The notes under the pieces: generated by a model
Databases searched by the model: none
What the model was told of the DNA's origin: nothing
The model's input: only the letters and a program-made list of their open reading frames with translations
Origin: Dasypus novemcinctus
Taxonomy: Eukaryota; Chordata; Mammalia; Cingulata; Dasypodidae
Length of the DNA: 64,000 nucleotides
Reading direction: 5' to 3'
Assembly (NCBI RefSeq): GCF_030445035.2
Contig: NC_080695.1
Coordinates: 54,081,954 to 54,145,953, forward strand
Made by a program: the position numbers and the translations under genes
Shown here: positions 42,481 through 53,871 of the stretch, in pieces
Layout: every line of letters starts with the position of its first letter
How positions within the stretch are numbered: the first letter of the stretch is position 1

Positions 42481-42697
42481 ACATTTTCTCTTCTTCTTTT
42501 TTACCAGGAGGCCCCAGGAATCGAACCCGGGTCCGCCCATATGGTAGACAGAGGCCTTATCACTTGCGCCACATCCACTTCCCTAAGTTTTTCTTTAAAA
42601 CACTTTCATTTCATACAGTATATTCATGCAAAACTAGAATTTAGTTTTTTTTCTATTTTAAACTGATGAAATTTTCTTGGGTTCATGGTCTGCTCTT

Positions 42698-43072
42698 TTT
42701 TTTTTTTTTTTAAAGATTTTATTTATTTATTTAATTTCCCCCCCTCCCCTGGTTGTCTGTTCTTGGTGTCTATTTGCTGCGTCTTGTTTCTTTGTCCGCT
42801 TCTGTTGTCGTCAGCGGCACGGGAAGTGTGGGCGGCGCCATTCCTGGGCAGGCTGCTCTCTCTTTTCACGCTGGGCGGCTTTTCTCACGGGCGCACTCCT
42901 TGCGCGTGGGGCTCCCCCACTCGGGGGACACCCTTGCCTGGCACGGCACTCCTTGCGCGCATCAGCACTGCGCATGGACAGCTCCACACGGGTCAAGGAG
43001 GCCCGGGATTTGAACCGCGGACCTCCCATATGGTAGACGGACGCCCTAACCACTGGGCCAAAGTCTGTTTCC
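42698..43072 (-). mobile_element. DAS SINE with perfect target duplication
   Basis: Minus-strand copy starting with a T18 run. Catggtctgctctt at 42684-42697 and 43073-43086 is a perfect 14-bp duplication. The body closely resembles the copy at 4330-4695 (gtcgtcag...gcacgggaagtgtgggcggc), pointing to the same subfamily. Confidence 0.95.
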
Positions 43073-43086
43073 CATGGTCTGCTCTT

Positions 43087-43415
43087 AATGAGAGGTTATA
43101 AAAGGTTTTTCTTAACCATCTGAGTAATCTGTCTAGAAGACAAAGATTCTATGTCATATCAGAATAATATTCTCATTGGTATTTATATTGATCTTATCAT
43201 CCTTTATTGTTTTAGAAAACAAGTCTTCTCATTTTTAAAAGAACTAAATCTTTTTAGAATGTTACAATCACATTACCACCTATATTTACTTTTAAAATAT
43301 TTTGTTACTTTGGTTAAATAGGGAACCAAACACTGTTTCAGTGACCCATTTCCCTATTTAATAATAGGTTCAAACCTCACAACTTTTTAACATTTTGCCT
43401 CAACTCAAACCCTAT
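43087..43415. other. Unclassified AT-rich sequence
   Basis: Nothing recognised. Confidence 0.25.
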
Positions 43416-43428
43416 AAGATATCTTTTT

Positions 43429-43687
43429 ATTTATTTAGTTTTCTTTATTTATACCCCCTTGCCGCTTGCTTGCTGTCTGCTCTCTGTGTCCATTTGCTGC
43501 GCATTCTTCTGTGTCTGCTTGTCCCCCTTTGTTGTGTCATCTTGCTGTGCCAGCTCTCTGCAGGTGCGGGCATCAGCTCTCCATGGGCACACTCCAGCTT
43601 GCCTTCACAAGGAGGCCCTGGAACATGAACCCACGGCCTCCCGTATGGTATACAGGAGCCCAGCTGGTTGAGCCACATCTGCTTCCC
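43429..43687 (-). mobile_element. Shorter DAS-type SINE
   Basis: Minus-strand copy of a shorter type (about 259 bp): ccgcttgcttgctgtctgct, tcaccatctt-type text as tgtcatcttgctgtgccagc, and ggttgagccacatctgcttccc. Aagatatctttt lies on both sides (about 43416 and 43688). Confidence 0.9.
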
Positions 43688-43701
43688 AAGATATCTTTTT
43701 T

Positions 43702-44235
43702 ATTTCAAACAGTCTTTGGGATTTTCCAGATGGCCCCTGGAAAATCATAAAGGATTTCTTCTTTTACCTTGTAAAAAGAAAGGTGCTGGAAATAGGTTCA
43801 TTTGATATGTCGAGAGGCGTAGGCTGTGTTGTCAAATTAAAAGGGATTTTCTAACCTTCTGCTAATTAAATTTGTATGGGTAAAATGTTATTCATATAAA
43901 TATTTACAGCTAATATAAAATTTCTAGAGATTTGACAGTGTTCTCACTGTCTGTAAAATGTCCTGATTTTGATCTGCATATTAGTCAACAGTATAGAGTT
44001 GTTGGTCATAATTTTAGTTATTCTTTAAAAAAATACTACATGCCACAAAAACAACCAAGTTTCCTTTTCAGTTACATTGTTTTACTCTGATACTTCTCTG
44101 TAAGTGCTTGCAGTTAGTTCCAGGCTAGAGCTTCATCTTAAAAAAAAAAAAAAAAAAAGAAAAAAGGTGACTTTAAATGAGAAGCAAGGCAAGTATATAA
44201 ATTATGTTCTACCTGTCAATTAACTTAATACTTGT
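43702..44235. other. Unclassified sequence
   Basis: AT-rich sequence with an A18 run at about 44139-44158. No motif recognised. Confidence 0.25.
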
Positions 44236-45060
44236 AAAACTGTAAAGATGGGACAGGGTCCTTCTGGACATCTTCTAATGGACTTTATACTGCTGCATCC
44301 TTCTATGGGATATGAATATGTCCTCCTTATTGTGTCTCTTTTCTGGATGGAGAGATGCTTTCCCTTGTCACAAGGTTACCGCCTTCACAGTAACTAAAAA
44401 CTATTAGGCCTTGTTTTCCCCACCTGGGGAATACCTGCTATTCTCTCAAGTGATAGAGGCTCCCAATTTACTAGAACTGTAATGAAGGGACTTTGCAAGG
44501 TCTCACCTATCAAGCAAAAGCTCCACAGTCTCTACCATCCCCAAGTGTTAAGAAAGGTAAGATGAACAAAGAGTATCTTAAAACTTAAATTAGGTAAATT
44601 ATTTTAATCCCTCTCTCTTGACTTTGGCCTAAGGTTCTTTCCTTAACCTTGAAGGCCATAAGATCTAGCCCATAGGGAAAACCCTACTAACCCCTATGAA
44701 ATCTTAATGAGAAGACCTATGAGGCTTATTATTTCTCCTACTTCACACCATATTCTGACCTATTAAAATGTGAAATTGCAAATTGTGAGAGACTAATTGC
44801 ATATACCCAGGTCTGCCACTCATAGGCTGCCTTTCCTGAGACTCTTCTACAGTGGACTCTACATGACCTTCAGCCCAGACACCTGATATGCTGGAAGAGA
44901 CATCATGAAAGACAGCTGTAGGACCTAGACAGGAAGGTTTTCATCAAGTCCTGTTGGCCACCACTATGGCAGTACGGGGAATTGACCCCCAGGTCCAACT
45001 GTCACAACTAAAATGTGATCCAAGCCCTAGAGAAGTTACTCCCATTTAGGATATCAAGTG
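44236..45060 (+). pseudogene. ERV integrase remnant, plus strand
   Basis: The plus-strand frame near 44245 reads GQGPSGHLLMDFILLHPSMG and then YEYVLLIVSLF, an integrase catalytic core with its first Asp; SSDRGSQFTR-type wording is spelled near 44455-44480. Near 44870-44950 a C-terminal segment (LICWKRHHERQL) follows. Multiple stops and shifts break it. The type differs from the minus-strand pol at 31-34 kb, so it is a separate provirus. Bases 45061-45233 show nothing clear. Confidence 0.7.
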
Positions 45061-45233
45061 GAAATTGACATGAAGATTCCACAAGCAGATGGCAGTTGAT
45101 GTAGGCAGCTTCTGCCCAAGATGTCAGAACAAGTAGATGACATTCAAGATTACTAATCAAGAGATACTTGAATTTCCTTATCTTATTCTCTCTTCCTTTT
45201 CACCATTCATCAAAACATTCTCTTACATATCCT

Positions 45234-45826
45234 TGTGACAGTTTAAAGCTTTCTGTGGATCTCAGAAAAGACCATGCTCTTGATGCAAATTCCTTCCTGT
45301 GGGTGTGGGACCCTTTGATTGAATTGGATTCAGTTGGGGGCCTTTGATTAGATCACTTCAGTGAGGTGTGAGCCAGGGTGGGTCTTGGTCCTCTTGCTGG
45401 AGTCCTTTATAAATGAAGGACTGAAAACAGAGGCTGAGAAAGAAGTCCTGGAGGCCAAAGGCTAGAATCTGAGGGAGAGAGAGACTCAGAAAGAGATCCC
45501 CAAGAGGCTCAAAGAGAGGAAGCCTGGAGGAGAAGGGAGAGATGAGTCATATGCCTGATCGCCCACAACTGAGCTTGGGGTGAAAGTAAGCCTGAAAAAA
45601 AGGCAGAGACCCACACAAGCAGATGCCTCCATGTGCCTTGCCATATGAAATAAGTCCAAGATCACCAGCAGCCAAGCTTTGGTGAGACAGCATCTTGGAT
45701 GATGCCTTGATTTGGACACTTTCATGGCCTCAGAACTGTAAGCTTTAAATCTAATTAAGTCCCATTATAAGCCAACAAACACATTTCTGGTACATTGCTC
45801 CCAGCAGCCATTAACAAACTAAAACA
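45234..45826 (+). mobile_element. Xenarthran MaLR-like LTR
   Basis: Tgtgacagtttaaagctttc to ...aaactaaaaca. It shares cttcctgtgggtgtggg, cttcagtgaggtgtgagcca, ggagtcctttataa, gccttgatttggacactttc and cagaactgtaagctt with the LTR at 11559-12102, but has an extra purine-rich block at about 45430-45600. Confidence 0.8.
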
Positions 45827-46285
45827 GAAATTGGTACCAAGAGAGAGGGGTGCTGCTGCTGTGCAAATACCAAGAAAGTTGGAATGGTTTTATAAATGAG
45901 TAAGCATTAGATTTTGGAAGAATTGTGAGATACTTGATAGAAGAGGCCTAGAATGCTTTGAAGAGACTGGTAGTGAAAATATGATGTTAAAGTTACTTCT
46001 GATGAGGTCTTAGACAGAAACGGTGAATGTGTCATTGCAAACTGGAAGGAAGGTGATCTTTTCTTTAGAGTGGAAGAGAACTTGATAAAATTGACTTCTG
46101 ATATTAGAAGGAAGGCAGAGTTTGAAACTGACAGGCTTGGATATTCAGTTAAGGAGATCTCCAAACTGAAGGTAGGAAGTGCAGCCTGGCTTCTCCTTGC
46201 AGCTTATAGGAAAATGCTAGGGGAAGCATAAGCTGAGAGCTAAACTCCTGGGCACAAAGAAACCAGAAATTGATGGTTTGGGATT
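45827..46285 (+). mobile_element. MaLR internal sequence
   Basis: Gaaattggtaccaagagaga and ggggtgctgctgctg follow the LTR directly, then ttgggaagaat-type text (gaagaattgtgagatacttg), ctagaatgctttgaagagac and ggtgatcttttctttagagt. This is the recognisable non-coding internal sequence that follows MaLR 5' LTRs. It ends where an L1 tail is inserted. Confidence 0.72.
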
Positions 46286-46289
46286 TTTT

Positions 46290-46615
46290 TTTTTTTACTT
46301 TATTTTTAAAGACATTTTAGATTACAGAAAAGTTACATCAAAAATATCAGGGATTCCCATATACCCCATCCCCTCCCCCTCTAACATTTTCCTCTATTAA
46401 TAACATCTTTCATTAGTGTGGCACATTTGTTACAACTGATGAGCAAATACTGAAGAATTATACTAATCATGGTCTATAGTTTACATTATGGTTAACACTT
46501 TGCACCATACAATTTTATAGGTTTTGACAAAATATATAATGGCCTGTATCTCTTATTGCAATATTATGCAGAACAATTCCAATGTTCCCAAAATGCCCCA
46601 TGTTATATATCTATT
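46290..46615 (-). mobile_element. 5'-truncated L1 3'UTR fragment
   Basis: A T-rich left end, then ggcacatttgttacaactga, tatagtttacattatggtta and aaaatgccccatgttatat. This is homologous to 23974-24350. No clear target duplication was found. The following 46616-46953 is unclassified; ccagcagcttttagcaaact suggests the end of another MaLR LTR. Confidence 0.65.
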
Positions 46616-46953
46616 CTTCCTACCAGCAGCTTTTAGCAAACTAAAATACCATGTTACTTATTGGAGAACGCAAGTCTTTGTGGTCTGATCCCCAGACCTG
46701 TTTTATCCAAACTTTAAGCAAACTTTTTGGTCTGAGTCACAGATTCTAGCACTGCTCAAACAAATTTGGAGTTCAACATAATTTATAGAACTCAGATTGG
46801 AGTTGAACTTCCATTGACCTCCAGGCACCAAGAACTAACAGAGAACACAAACAACACAGCTAGTACCTTTTTGGCTGATCTTCTCGCTGCCTCCAGGTGG
46901 GGGCGGGGTGGGGTGGGGACTCCTTTGGTTCCCATTTCTGACACCAAAACTGT

Positions 46954-47025
46954 TCAAATAAAATGTTAGAGCTGTGTCAGGATGGCCAAGTAGTCTAAGG
47001 TGCCAGACTCAAATAAAATGTTAGA
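46954..47025 (+). pseudogene. tRNA-Leu(CAA) 5'-half retropseudogene with 17-bp target duplication
   Basis: Bases 46976-47012 read gtcaggatggccaagtagtc and taaggtgccagactcaa, the 5' half of tRNA-Leu(CAA) up to the anticodon, with three substitutions. Tcaaataaaatgttaga occurs perfectly at 46954-46970 and 47009-47025. There is no A-tail and no 3' half. Five bases (gctgt) precede the tRNA start, perhaps from the precursor leader. Tailless tRNA-derived retropseudogenes with L1-type duplications are known in mammals. Confidence 0.88.
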
Positions 47026-47231
47026 AAGGTACTACCTACTTGAATTTGAGCAGTTTACTGTTCATGAATCACACAGCATCCAATTGCAATGAAAAGGAGC
47101 TCCACCAAGGGAGTGGAAAGGAAAGGGGAGGCTTATGCAGGGCAAACTCAGAAGCAAGTGAGGAAATGTCCTGGTTGGCTGTCAAGTTTCCATTTCATAC
47201 AGGGGGTCTTACAAAGTGGAGGCTAATATAC

Positions 47232-47443
47232 TTTTTTTTTTCTTAAGGTACCAGGATTGAACCTGGGACCTCATTTGTGGGAAGCTAGCGCTTAACCCCT
47301 GAGCTGCGTCAGATCCCCTGAGTCGGTTTTTGTTTGTTTGTTTGTTTGTTTGTTGTTTTGCTTTTAGGAGGTATCGGAGATCGAACCCAGGACATCGTAT
47401 GTGGGAAGTAGGTACTCAACCGCTTGAGCTACATCCACTCCCC
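47232..47443 (-). mobile_element. Two short tRNA-derived SINEs in tandem
   Basis: Bases 47232-47318 and 47326-47443 are both minus-strand copies of the short SINE type seen at 11929-12040. Each has a B-box equivalent (ggattgaacctgggacctc; gatcgaacccaggac) and an A-box equivalent (gagctgcgtc; gagctacatccac). The second has a (TTTG)n tail at 47327-47354. Confidence 0.82.
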
Positions 47444-47708
47444 TATGCTTCTTAGTAAGAACCAAAGTTGATACATCACCAGGTATTACTTACCTGCAGT
47501 TCTGGAGGGTATGTTTTATTGTTTCATTTTCTCAGAAAGTCCCTGCAGGTCAATTTGATTTTGTCTTCTGGAAATCCTTTCTCAGGCAGGGGTCCCACCC
47601 AGCGATGCCCTATGCGGGCAACCATTTTTTGTTACTTAGTACTATATCTTTTGTAAGAAGATGATAAATGCCAAGGGAAAAGGAAATAACTGAGCAGGGT
47701 TAGGGAAG

Positions 47709-48169
47709 TGTATTAGTCAGGGTTCTCTAGGGAAACAGAATCAACAAGGGATATCTGTCGATAGCAAGAGATTTATCAGAGTCTCTCACGCAGCTTTGGG
47801 GACGCACAAGTCCAGGTTCCACAGGCAGACTGAAACCAGAAGCTGCAATGAAAGTCCAGTGAAGATTCTTGATGAGTTCTGGGAGATGCTGGCTGTCCAA
47901 AGATGAACTGGGAAATTCTCTCTCAATGCTGGAATCACTTGCCCTTTTAAGGGATTCAACTGATTGATTGGGTTAAGCGTCACTCACTGCTGATGGCAAT
48001 CTCCTTGACTGATGTCATTATAACCAGCTATCTATGATTTACCACTGCAGTAAAGCAATGGTGACTTAAGTCCATAAATGCCCTTGTATTCAGTTAGCCC
48101 AGTGCTTGCTTGACCAAACAACTGGGCACAATTACCTGGCCAAGTTAACACAATAACCTAACCATCACA
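47709..48169 (-). mobile_element. Solo MaLR-like LTR with target duplication
   Basis: Tgtattagtcagggttctct to ...ctaaccatcaca, 461 bp, with TG...CA ends. Ggaag (47704-47708) and ggaaa (48170-48174) form a 5-bp duplication with one mismatch. Gggaaacagaatcaacaagg and gccaagttaacacaataacc are typical of this LTR class. Confidence 0.82.
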
Positions 48170-48174
48170 GGAAA

Positions 48175-49525
48175 TAAGAGAGGATCGGGGAGTGGAGGTG
48201 GGCTCCGTTCCACAGGTGGTGAGGGAGGGTGTCAACAAGCATGTGACATGAACAGAGACTAATGGAGGTGGAGAGAGTGAGCCACGTGTGTATCCAGAGG
48301 AAGAGAGTTCCCAGAGGATGGTACAAAAACACCTGCATGGTGAACTTGGAAAAGTAAACAGTGTGTTGTCCCAACTTTACTAGAAAGGAAGGATAAAATA
48401 AAAGCATTTTATAGTTAGATATGAACAATGGAGTAAAAGCTACAACTACAAAAGCAGCATGTTACAAAACTGTTCTAGTGATGGCTCAAAAACTTTGAGC
48501 AGCTTTGATTTTCTGAACAGCAAATAACTCTTGGGAAAATTCGGGACTAAATAATATATACTCTTCTCCCATTGTACATGCTGGTTGGCTTATCAGAAAA
48601 TTCAGTTCATGTTAAAATCATACAAAAAATACTCGGCTTCATTTGCCAAATGGAGTTGGAGTCTCAGCTCCAACCATTAGGACAGGGTTTCACCTACCTG
48701 TGGGTCTGCCGGTATCTGGGACAGCATCCTGGGAAGCAGGATGTGGAAACATGGGATAAGCTTTCCAACTGATCACTAGAGAATATCCATCTCCGGTTTT
48801 TGCCCTGAAATTAAAAGCCAGCAGTATCTCTCCCTATTCATGGTGACTCCTCAAGCTGCCTCCACACATTTCCAAGATGCCCTCCAGGGTGAAGTAGTAG
48901 CTCCGGTGGAGAAGCCATGCTCTAGCCTAACTCAGTTATTCCGCAAATGTGAAAACTGAGGGCCCCGGGGGGTGGTATTGTCCGTCTGTGTTCACACAGC
49001 CAGTTGGGAGTAGGGCCAGATTATTATGACCAGATATAGCAATGACAGCTAATAATATATTCAGCATCTTTGTGTGTTTTTCTATTGAGAGTTTGATCCA
49101 AGTGAAAACATAGGGGTAAAGTATGAGCGTCCTGCTATATTTTTTAAATAACTTTCATGACTCAATTATGAATGGAATTTTGTAGAAAAATTGGAAAATA
49201 CAGAAAAGCAATAAACAACTTCTAATGTCATCACCTAGGAGTAACTTCTGCTAATGTCTAAGTGAGGCTGTTCTAATTTAGGCACATAAACATTTTTACT
49301 AAAATGAGATTTATTCTACGTTGTTTCCAAAAAATTTTTTTTTACTTAACATTTCTTTTCATGTTATGACATGAATTTTTCTAGAATTTAATCACTGAAA
49401 GTTGCCTGGAGTTCCATTCAATGAATGATTCATAGATTATTCGATTGATCCCTTATTGTTGGACTTCCTTTTTGTATTATGTTAGACAGTGCTGAAAAGC
49501 AGATCATCAGAATTTTCAGAAACAC
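48175..49525. other. Unclassified sequence
   Basis: About 1.35 kb in which I recognise no repeat with confidence. Bases 49260-49480 (catttcttttcatgttatga, cccttattgttggacttcc) may be a very old L1 3' fragment. No convincing ORF or RNA gene is present. Confidence 0.35.
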
Positions 49526-49529
49526 AAAG

Positions 49530-49745
49530 CTGTTGAGTAGGGAGGTGTTGGTATTAAAATTCCTAGGAGCAAATCTGAGTTGCATTACTTTCTGGTTGCA
49601 TGACCATGGGCAAGTTATTTGATCACTCTGGGGCTCATTTCCCTCATCTGTAGCATGTGATTATAATCATCTCTACCTCACTGAATGATAAGGATTAAGT
49701 GAATTAATTCACATAAAGTGTATAGAATGGTATCTGATCTCTAGA
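49530..49745 (+). repeat. MIR SINE fragment
   Basis: Gcatgaccatgggcaagtta, tttgatcactctggggctca, tttccctcatctgtag and ggattaagtgaattaattca follow MIR. Confidence 0.78.
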
Positions 49746-50389
49746 TTATACACAATGTGGCTTTATCATCATCGTCTATTATCATCATTGTTATCAACAT
49801 AGTTGTAACTCGTTGTGCTCCGGTATTGTATCCTCTTGGGGTCAATTCCTAAATATAAGACTGGCAGGTCAACAAATAGGAATTTTTATATCCTATGGCA
49901 ATCTGATCAGCAACAGGGGTTATTATAACCATTACAAGCTGGTGAGGTGATTTTTTTGTGGGGATCCCTGTGGGTGGTCTGGCATGCTCTGGACACAGGC
50001 TTCGAGGTCATGTTCTTCCACCACAACCCAGGCTCTGCTTCATTAGATACAGATGAACTTGCACTTTACTCTTACCACCTCCAAGCGTCTTGAAGACCCC
50101 ACAGGAAGCAGTAGCAGAAGTCTTGGAACAATGAAAATGGCAGCTTCCAGCAGTCCAGGACAGAGCAGCCTTCTCGGGATGCTCAGAGAAGAGCAGCAGG
50201 CAGTGTGGGAGGGAGGGCTTGTGGTCCAGGAGATCTCCCCTGCACCCTGCAGATTTCCCACATGCTCTAGGTGTCTAGTCAGGGGAGAGAAGGGGTGGGG
50301 TAAGGGTAGTACTGATTTAATACAACCATCCCTTCTTGTTATTGAAGAAGAGCTATACACATATTATTGATTAGGCTACTCAATTCTAG
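49746..50389. other. Unclassified sequence
   Basis: Both strands carry a 105-codon ORF at about 50043-50370, which is a mutual shadow; neither resembles a known protein. No repeat recognised. Confidence 0.3.
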
Positions 50390-50763
50390 AGGCTAACCCC
50401 ATTCCAGAGACTAGAAAACCAGATTCTCACTTTCCTTTCTTTCCTTACAGCTAAGGGTAGCCATAATGACCCATTCAGTTATAATAGGTTTTGCCCTTTA
50501 TCCCTTTTTGCTGCTTTGAACATGGATGTGACGTTTGGAGCTGTAGCAGTCATGTTGCAACCATTAGGAGAAAAAGGCCAACATGCTATAGATGGCATAG
50601 TACAAAGACAGAAAGATCCTGAGTCCTTGATGACATTGATGACCTGCCAAACCCATTCTGAGACACCTTATAATAAAGTAAATTAAAATTCTCCTGTAGT
50701 TAAGCCACTGTTTTTGTACTGGGTATTTTGTTACTTGCAAAGGAAAGCATTCCTAATACAAGT
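50390..50763 (+). mobile_element. MaLR/MLT1-like LTR fragment
   Basis: Ctttctttccttacagctaa, gggtagccataatgacccat, gtttggagctgtagcagtca, tgttgcaaccattaggag, cctgtagttaagccactg and ttttgttacttgcaaagg follow a known MLT1-type 3' region. Confidence 0.62.
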
Positions 50764-51190
50764 TCCTTGGAAGAACTGGTACCCATTCTTTTTTGCAATT
50801 ACTGAACACGTTTTCCTAACAAGGGAGAAGAAATAAATCCTTTACTCAGAACTGATGTCACAACATTTACGGCTATGTTGGGGTCTTTTTTTTGAGAATG
50901 ACACCACAGTAGGACCAAGGCTCAGCCATCCCCAACAAATGCTTCCTTCTTCCATCTGCAGTGATACTCGCACCCACACAAAATCTTCTCTGCATAAGAT
51001 GATACAGATGGAAAGTATCTACAATCTTGCATGGAAATGTCTCCCAAACATGATTAAAAATATGGCTAGTGCCACAATTAATTACTGCCTGGAATTTACT
51101 CAGAAAAGCACAGGTGGAGAGTGAGAGAAAGGGACTAAGCACCAACGAAGGTCTGTCAGCTTCTGCTATTTCCAGCCATTTTCTGACACC

Positions 51191-51640
51191 TTGTAAGGAA
51201 AGAGTTAAGTTTAGTTTTCACATGAAGGTGAATCCAAAGCCAGCTCAGCTCTGCAGTTGGAGGGAGGCAGGGAAAGGGGTTCTAGCAGCTTTGGCGCCAA
51301 AATTTGAAAGTGATGCCAAAGTGAGGGCAGTGCCAATGGTGAAAAGCTAAAAGTGGCGCTGAATTTGAAAGGCAGCGCCGAGCTGCTCAAATGGAGAACG
51401 GGACTGGGGACTGAGAGCTGGAACCCACGTAAGTTAGTTAGATAGGCTGTAGCCCCTGAAGTACCCAATCAATGGGAACAGGGACCTAGTGTTTCTTGTA
51501 GTTTGGTGCACCAGCCATTTTGTCCAGTTAAGCACCCATACTTGCAAGACGATTAATAAAATTCTTTTCTCCTCCTCGGTCAGGTGAGCTTTTGTTCTCT
51601 TATAGATGCAGCTTTCTTTCTAACCACCTGGACTGGAACA
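51191..51640 (+). mobile_element. Candidate ERV LTR
   Basis: Acccaatcaatgggaacagg, agccattttgtccagttaag and acgattaataaaattctttt followed by ctcctcctcggtcaggtgag look like a U3/R/U5 arrangement with a CCAAT box and a polyadenylation signal. No target duplication was found, so the borders are approximate. Bases 50764-51190 are unclassified. Confidence 0.45.
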
Positions 51641-52470
51641 CAGAAAGCTGGGACATGGTGAGACAGAAGCATAGCCCCAGAGAGATGAGAGACGGGGAGT
51701 GAGGGCCACCTCCCATGGTCCCTTGAGTGCTGGGTTCCTGTTTCCTTCAGAGGCTCAGCTGCATCCTGCCGGGTATCCTTCCTGTGCACTCCATTAGCCC
51801 TTAAGCCAGTCAGGCTGGGATATCATTGCTGGACAGCAAAGAGCTGTAACCTTCAAAACAACCTTTTCTCAATCAACAAAGACCAGAATCTTTTCCTCAG
51901 GGAGGCATAGATAAGGCAAAGTGGCAGAAGGCAAGGAAATTTTTTTGTAAAAGGCTTTGTTTGGGCAAACCAACCAAATGGCTTAAAAAATAAGATAAAA
52001 TAAAAAGCCCCAACAAATCAACAAGAAATGCAAATTATCTGTGAAAATCCAGACTAGCAAAGACTTTGGCTAATTCTCTGACTGTAAAGGAACTAAGATG
52101 ATGTGCTTTGTTTGCCCACATCCATTGGTATATAAAATGGCCTCCTCTGTGCCCCATATTGCAGTCCCATCATTCTTAAGTCTTAGGGTCACAGCTACTG
52201 TATTAACACTTAGTTTGAGTACAGTTTACAAAGCATTTCTCTCGTAGGCAACTTGTGGAATGGCTGTTGGGGGACAGGGAGGGACACAGGATGCCCCAGG
52301 CCCCCTCATTTATCAGAACTACCTGCTTTACTCTTCAGTAACTGGAATTTACTGTTGACTTAAGTGCATTCGATTCTCCTGTCTGGGTTTAGGAATCATG
52401 ACCCAGGGACTTCTCCTGAATCTTTGCAAAGTCCAGGGACTGGACTGGGGACTGGAAAGTAGCCATCTCT
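51641..52470. other. Unclassified, LTR-like traces
   Basis: A TATA-like ttggtatataaaatggcctc at about 52126 and nearby pyrimidine-rich sequence hint at another old LTR. No homologous copy was found in the window. Confidence 0.25.
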
Positions 52471-52479
52471 TGCCATGTG

Positions 52480-52880
52480 ACCAGAGTTGCAGACAAGATC
52501 AGGTGGAAGGGTGAGGTGCAGATTCCAGGGTGGGCAAACAGCAGGTGCAGAAGCCACAGGCAGGCAAGTGCTCTGGTCCTGGAGTGGAAGGCAGTGGAGG
52601 GGGTAGGAGTTGGGGAGAGGCTGGTCCTATGAAGCCTGGGGCTATGATAAGGAGGGGGAGTGTGTATTTGAGTGACCAGAGGAAGCCAGTGGAAGGTTTA
52701 AGCAAGAAAAGGATGGAGATCTAATCTTCACTGGGAAGTTGGTGTTGGCTACTGGGCCGACAAGGCTTGGACAAGGCTGGGAGCAGTTAGGAGATACTCC
52801 TTGGCAGAAGTGGTGGTGCTTTGGGTTTGGGGATCCACTGGTGGGAAGGAACAAAGAGGAGTGATTCCGTTTTGCCTCTG
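52480..52880 (-). repeat. L2 LINE fragment
   Basis: The wording agcaggtgcagaagccacag, ccagaggaagccagtggaag and gtttaagcaagaaaaggatg is that of the reverse complement of L2. Bases 52890-53060 contain a plus-strand MIR remnant (gtaaaatggggattg, gtgctagtgattattg). Confidence 0.55.
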
Positions 52881-53383
52881 GGAGCCTTGGGGTTCCACTC
52901 TCTGTAAAATGGGGATTGAAGATTCCTACTGGCCTCTTAAGAAGGCCTCTTAAATTAATTTAATTTAAATTAGATGACGCACAATAAGGGGTGGGTATAA
53001 AGTAAGTTCTCAGTAAAGTGCTAGTGATTATTGTTGTTGTTGTTATTCTCTTAATGATAAAAGAGAGTCCACTCCAAGCTTACATTCTAACATAGGAAAT
53101 TGGCAAAACAAGTAGTGAAAATAAAGTGCTAGGATTGAAAATGGGGTAGGGGACGCTGTGAGGAGGCATGTGTCTCCCCTGAAATAAAGCAATAAATGGA
53201 ATCAAGGAACTTGGCTCTGCTCACCCTCCTGTCTGAATTTATTTGTCCACCTGCCTGCCCTCTTCCTCTTCTATTTCCTTCAAACGGGATTTGTTAAAAC
53301 CTTTGTCTGAAGAACCATCCTATTTCTATTCCTCTAAGTTATTCCACTTCTGGGAGGGAGAAGTCAGGTTCAGAAGCCTGGGC

Positions 53384-53859
53384 ATGGGAAGTGGATGCGG
53401 CTCAAGCAACTGGGCTCACGTCTACCATATGGGAGGTCCGGAGTTCAATGTCCAGGGCCTCCTGGTGAAGGCGAGCTGGCCCATGTGGCAAGCTGGGCCA
53501 TGTGGAGTACTGCCCCGCATAGAGTAATGCCCCATGCAGGAGTGCTGCCCTGCACAGGAGTGCCGCTCCGTGCAGAGAGCTGGGGCAGCAAGATGACACA
53601 ACAAAAAGAGACGAGAGGAGAGACAATAAGAGACGCAGCAGATCAGGGAGCTGAGGTGGCACAAGAGAATGATCACCTCTCTCCCACTCCAGAAGATTGG
53701 TTCCCCAAGCCAACTAATGAAAATATAAGCAGACACAGAAGAACACACAGTGAATGGACATAGAGAGTAGACAACGTTGGGCTGGGGGGGGGGGGGCAGT
53801 GTTTAAAATATAATAAATAAATCTTTAAAAAAAAAAAAAGAGTAAAATCTGTTTTAAAA
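53384..53859 (+). mobile_element. DAS-type SINE (older, longer subfamily) with perfect target duplication
   Basis: Agaagcctgggc at 53372-53383 and 53860-53871 is perfect. The body includes ggtggcacaagagaatgatc, the block also seen at 1562-1918, and a head-proximal run of similar short segments (catgtggcaagctgggcc, catgcaggagtgctgccctg, cacaggagtgccgctcc) that is a short version of the VNTR at 42150-42480. Confidence 0.92.
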
Positions 53860-53871
53860 AGAAGCCTGGGC

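Larger units (their letters stand above)
41432..42583 (-). mobile_element. Older DAS-type SINE with internal VNTR, split by a solo LTR
   Basis: The SINE occupies 41432-41588 and 42031-42583. Its minus-strand body (gtgtccatttgctgtgtgat; ccacctcagttcctggtctc) matches the subfamily at 53384-53859, and the head ends cttgcgccacatccacttccc. Taagattttttc (41432-41443) and taagtttttctt (42584-42595) look like the target duplication. The segment 42150-42480 is expanded into tandem repeats. Confidence 0.78.

Noticed and set aside
42104-42666. Three overlapping ORFs up to 240 codons with repeated GHWLTT-like peptide
   Set aside because: They read through a minisatellite in a SINE and through the SINE head. 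The unit is not a multiple of three throughout, so no frame is privileged.
50043-50370. Pair of 105-codon ORFs on opposite strands
   Set aside because: They mirror each other, have no recognisable domain and lie in sequence without promoter or splice signals.
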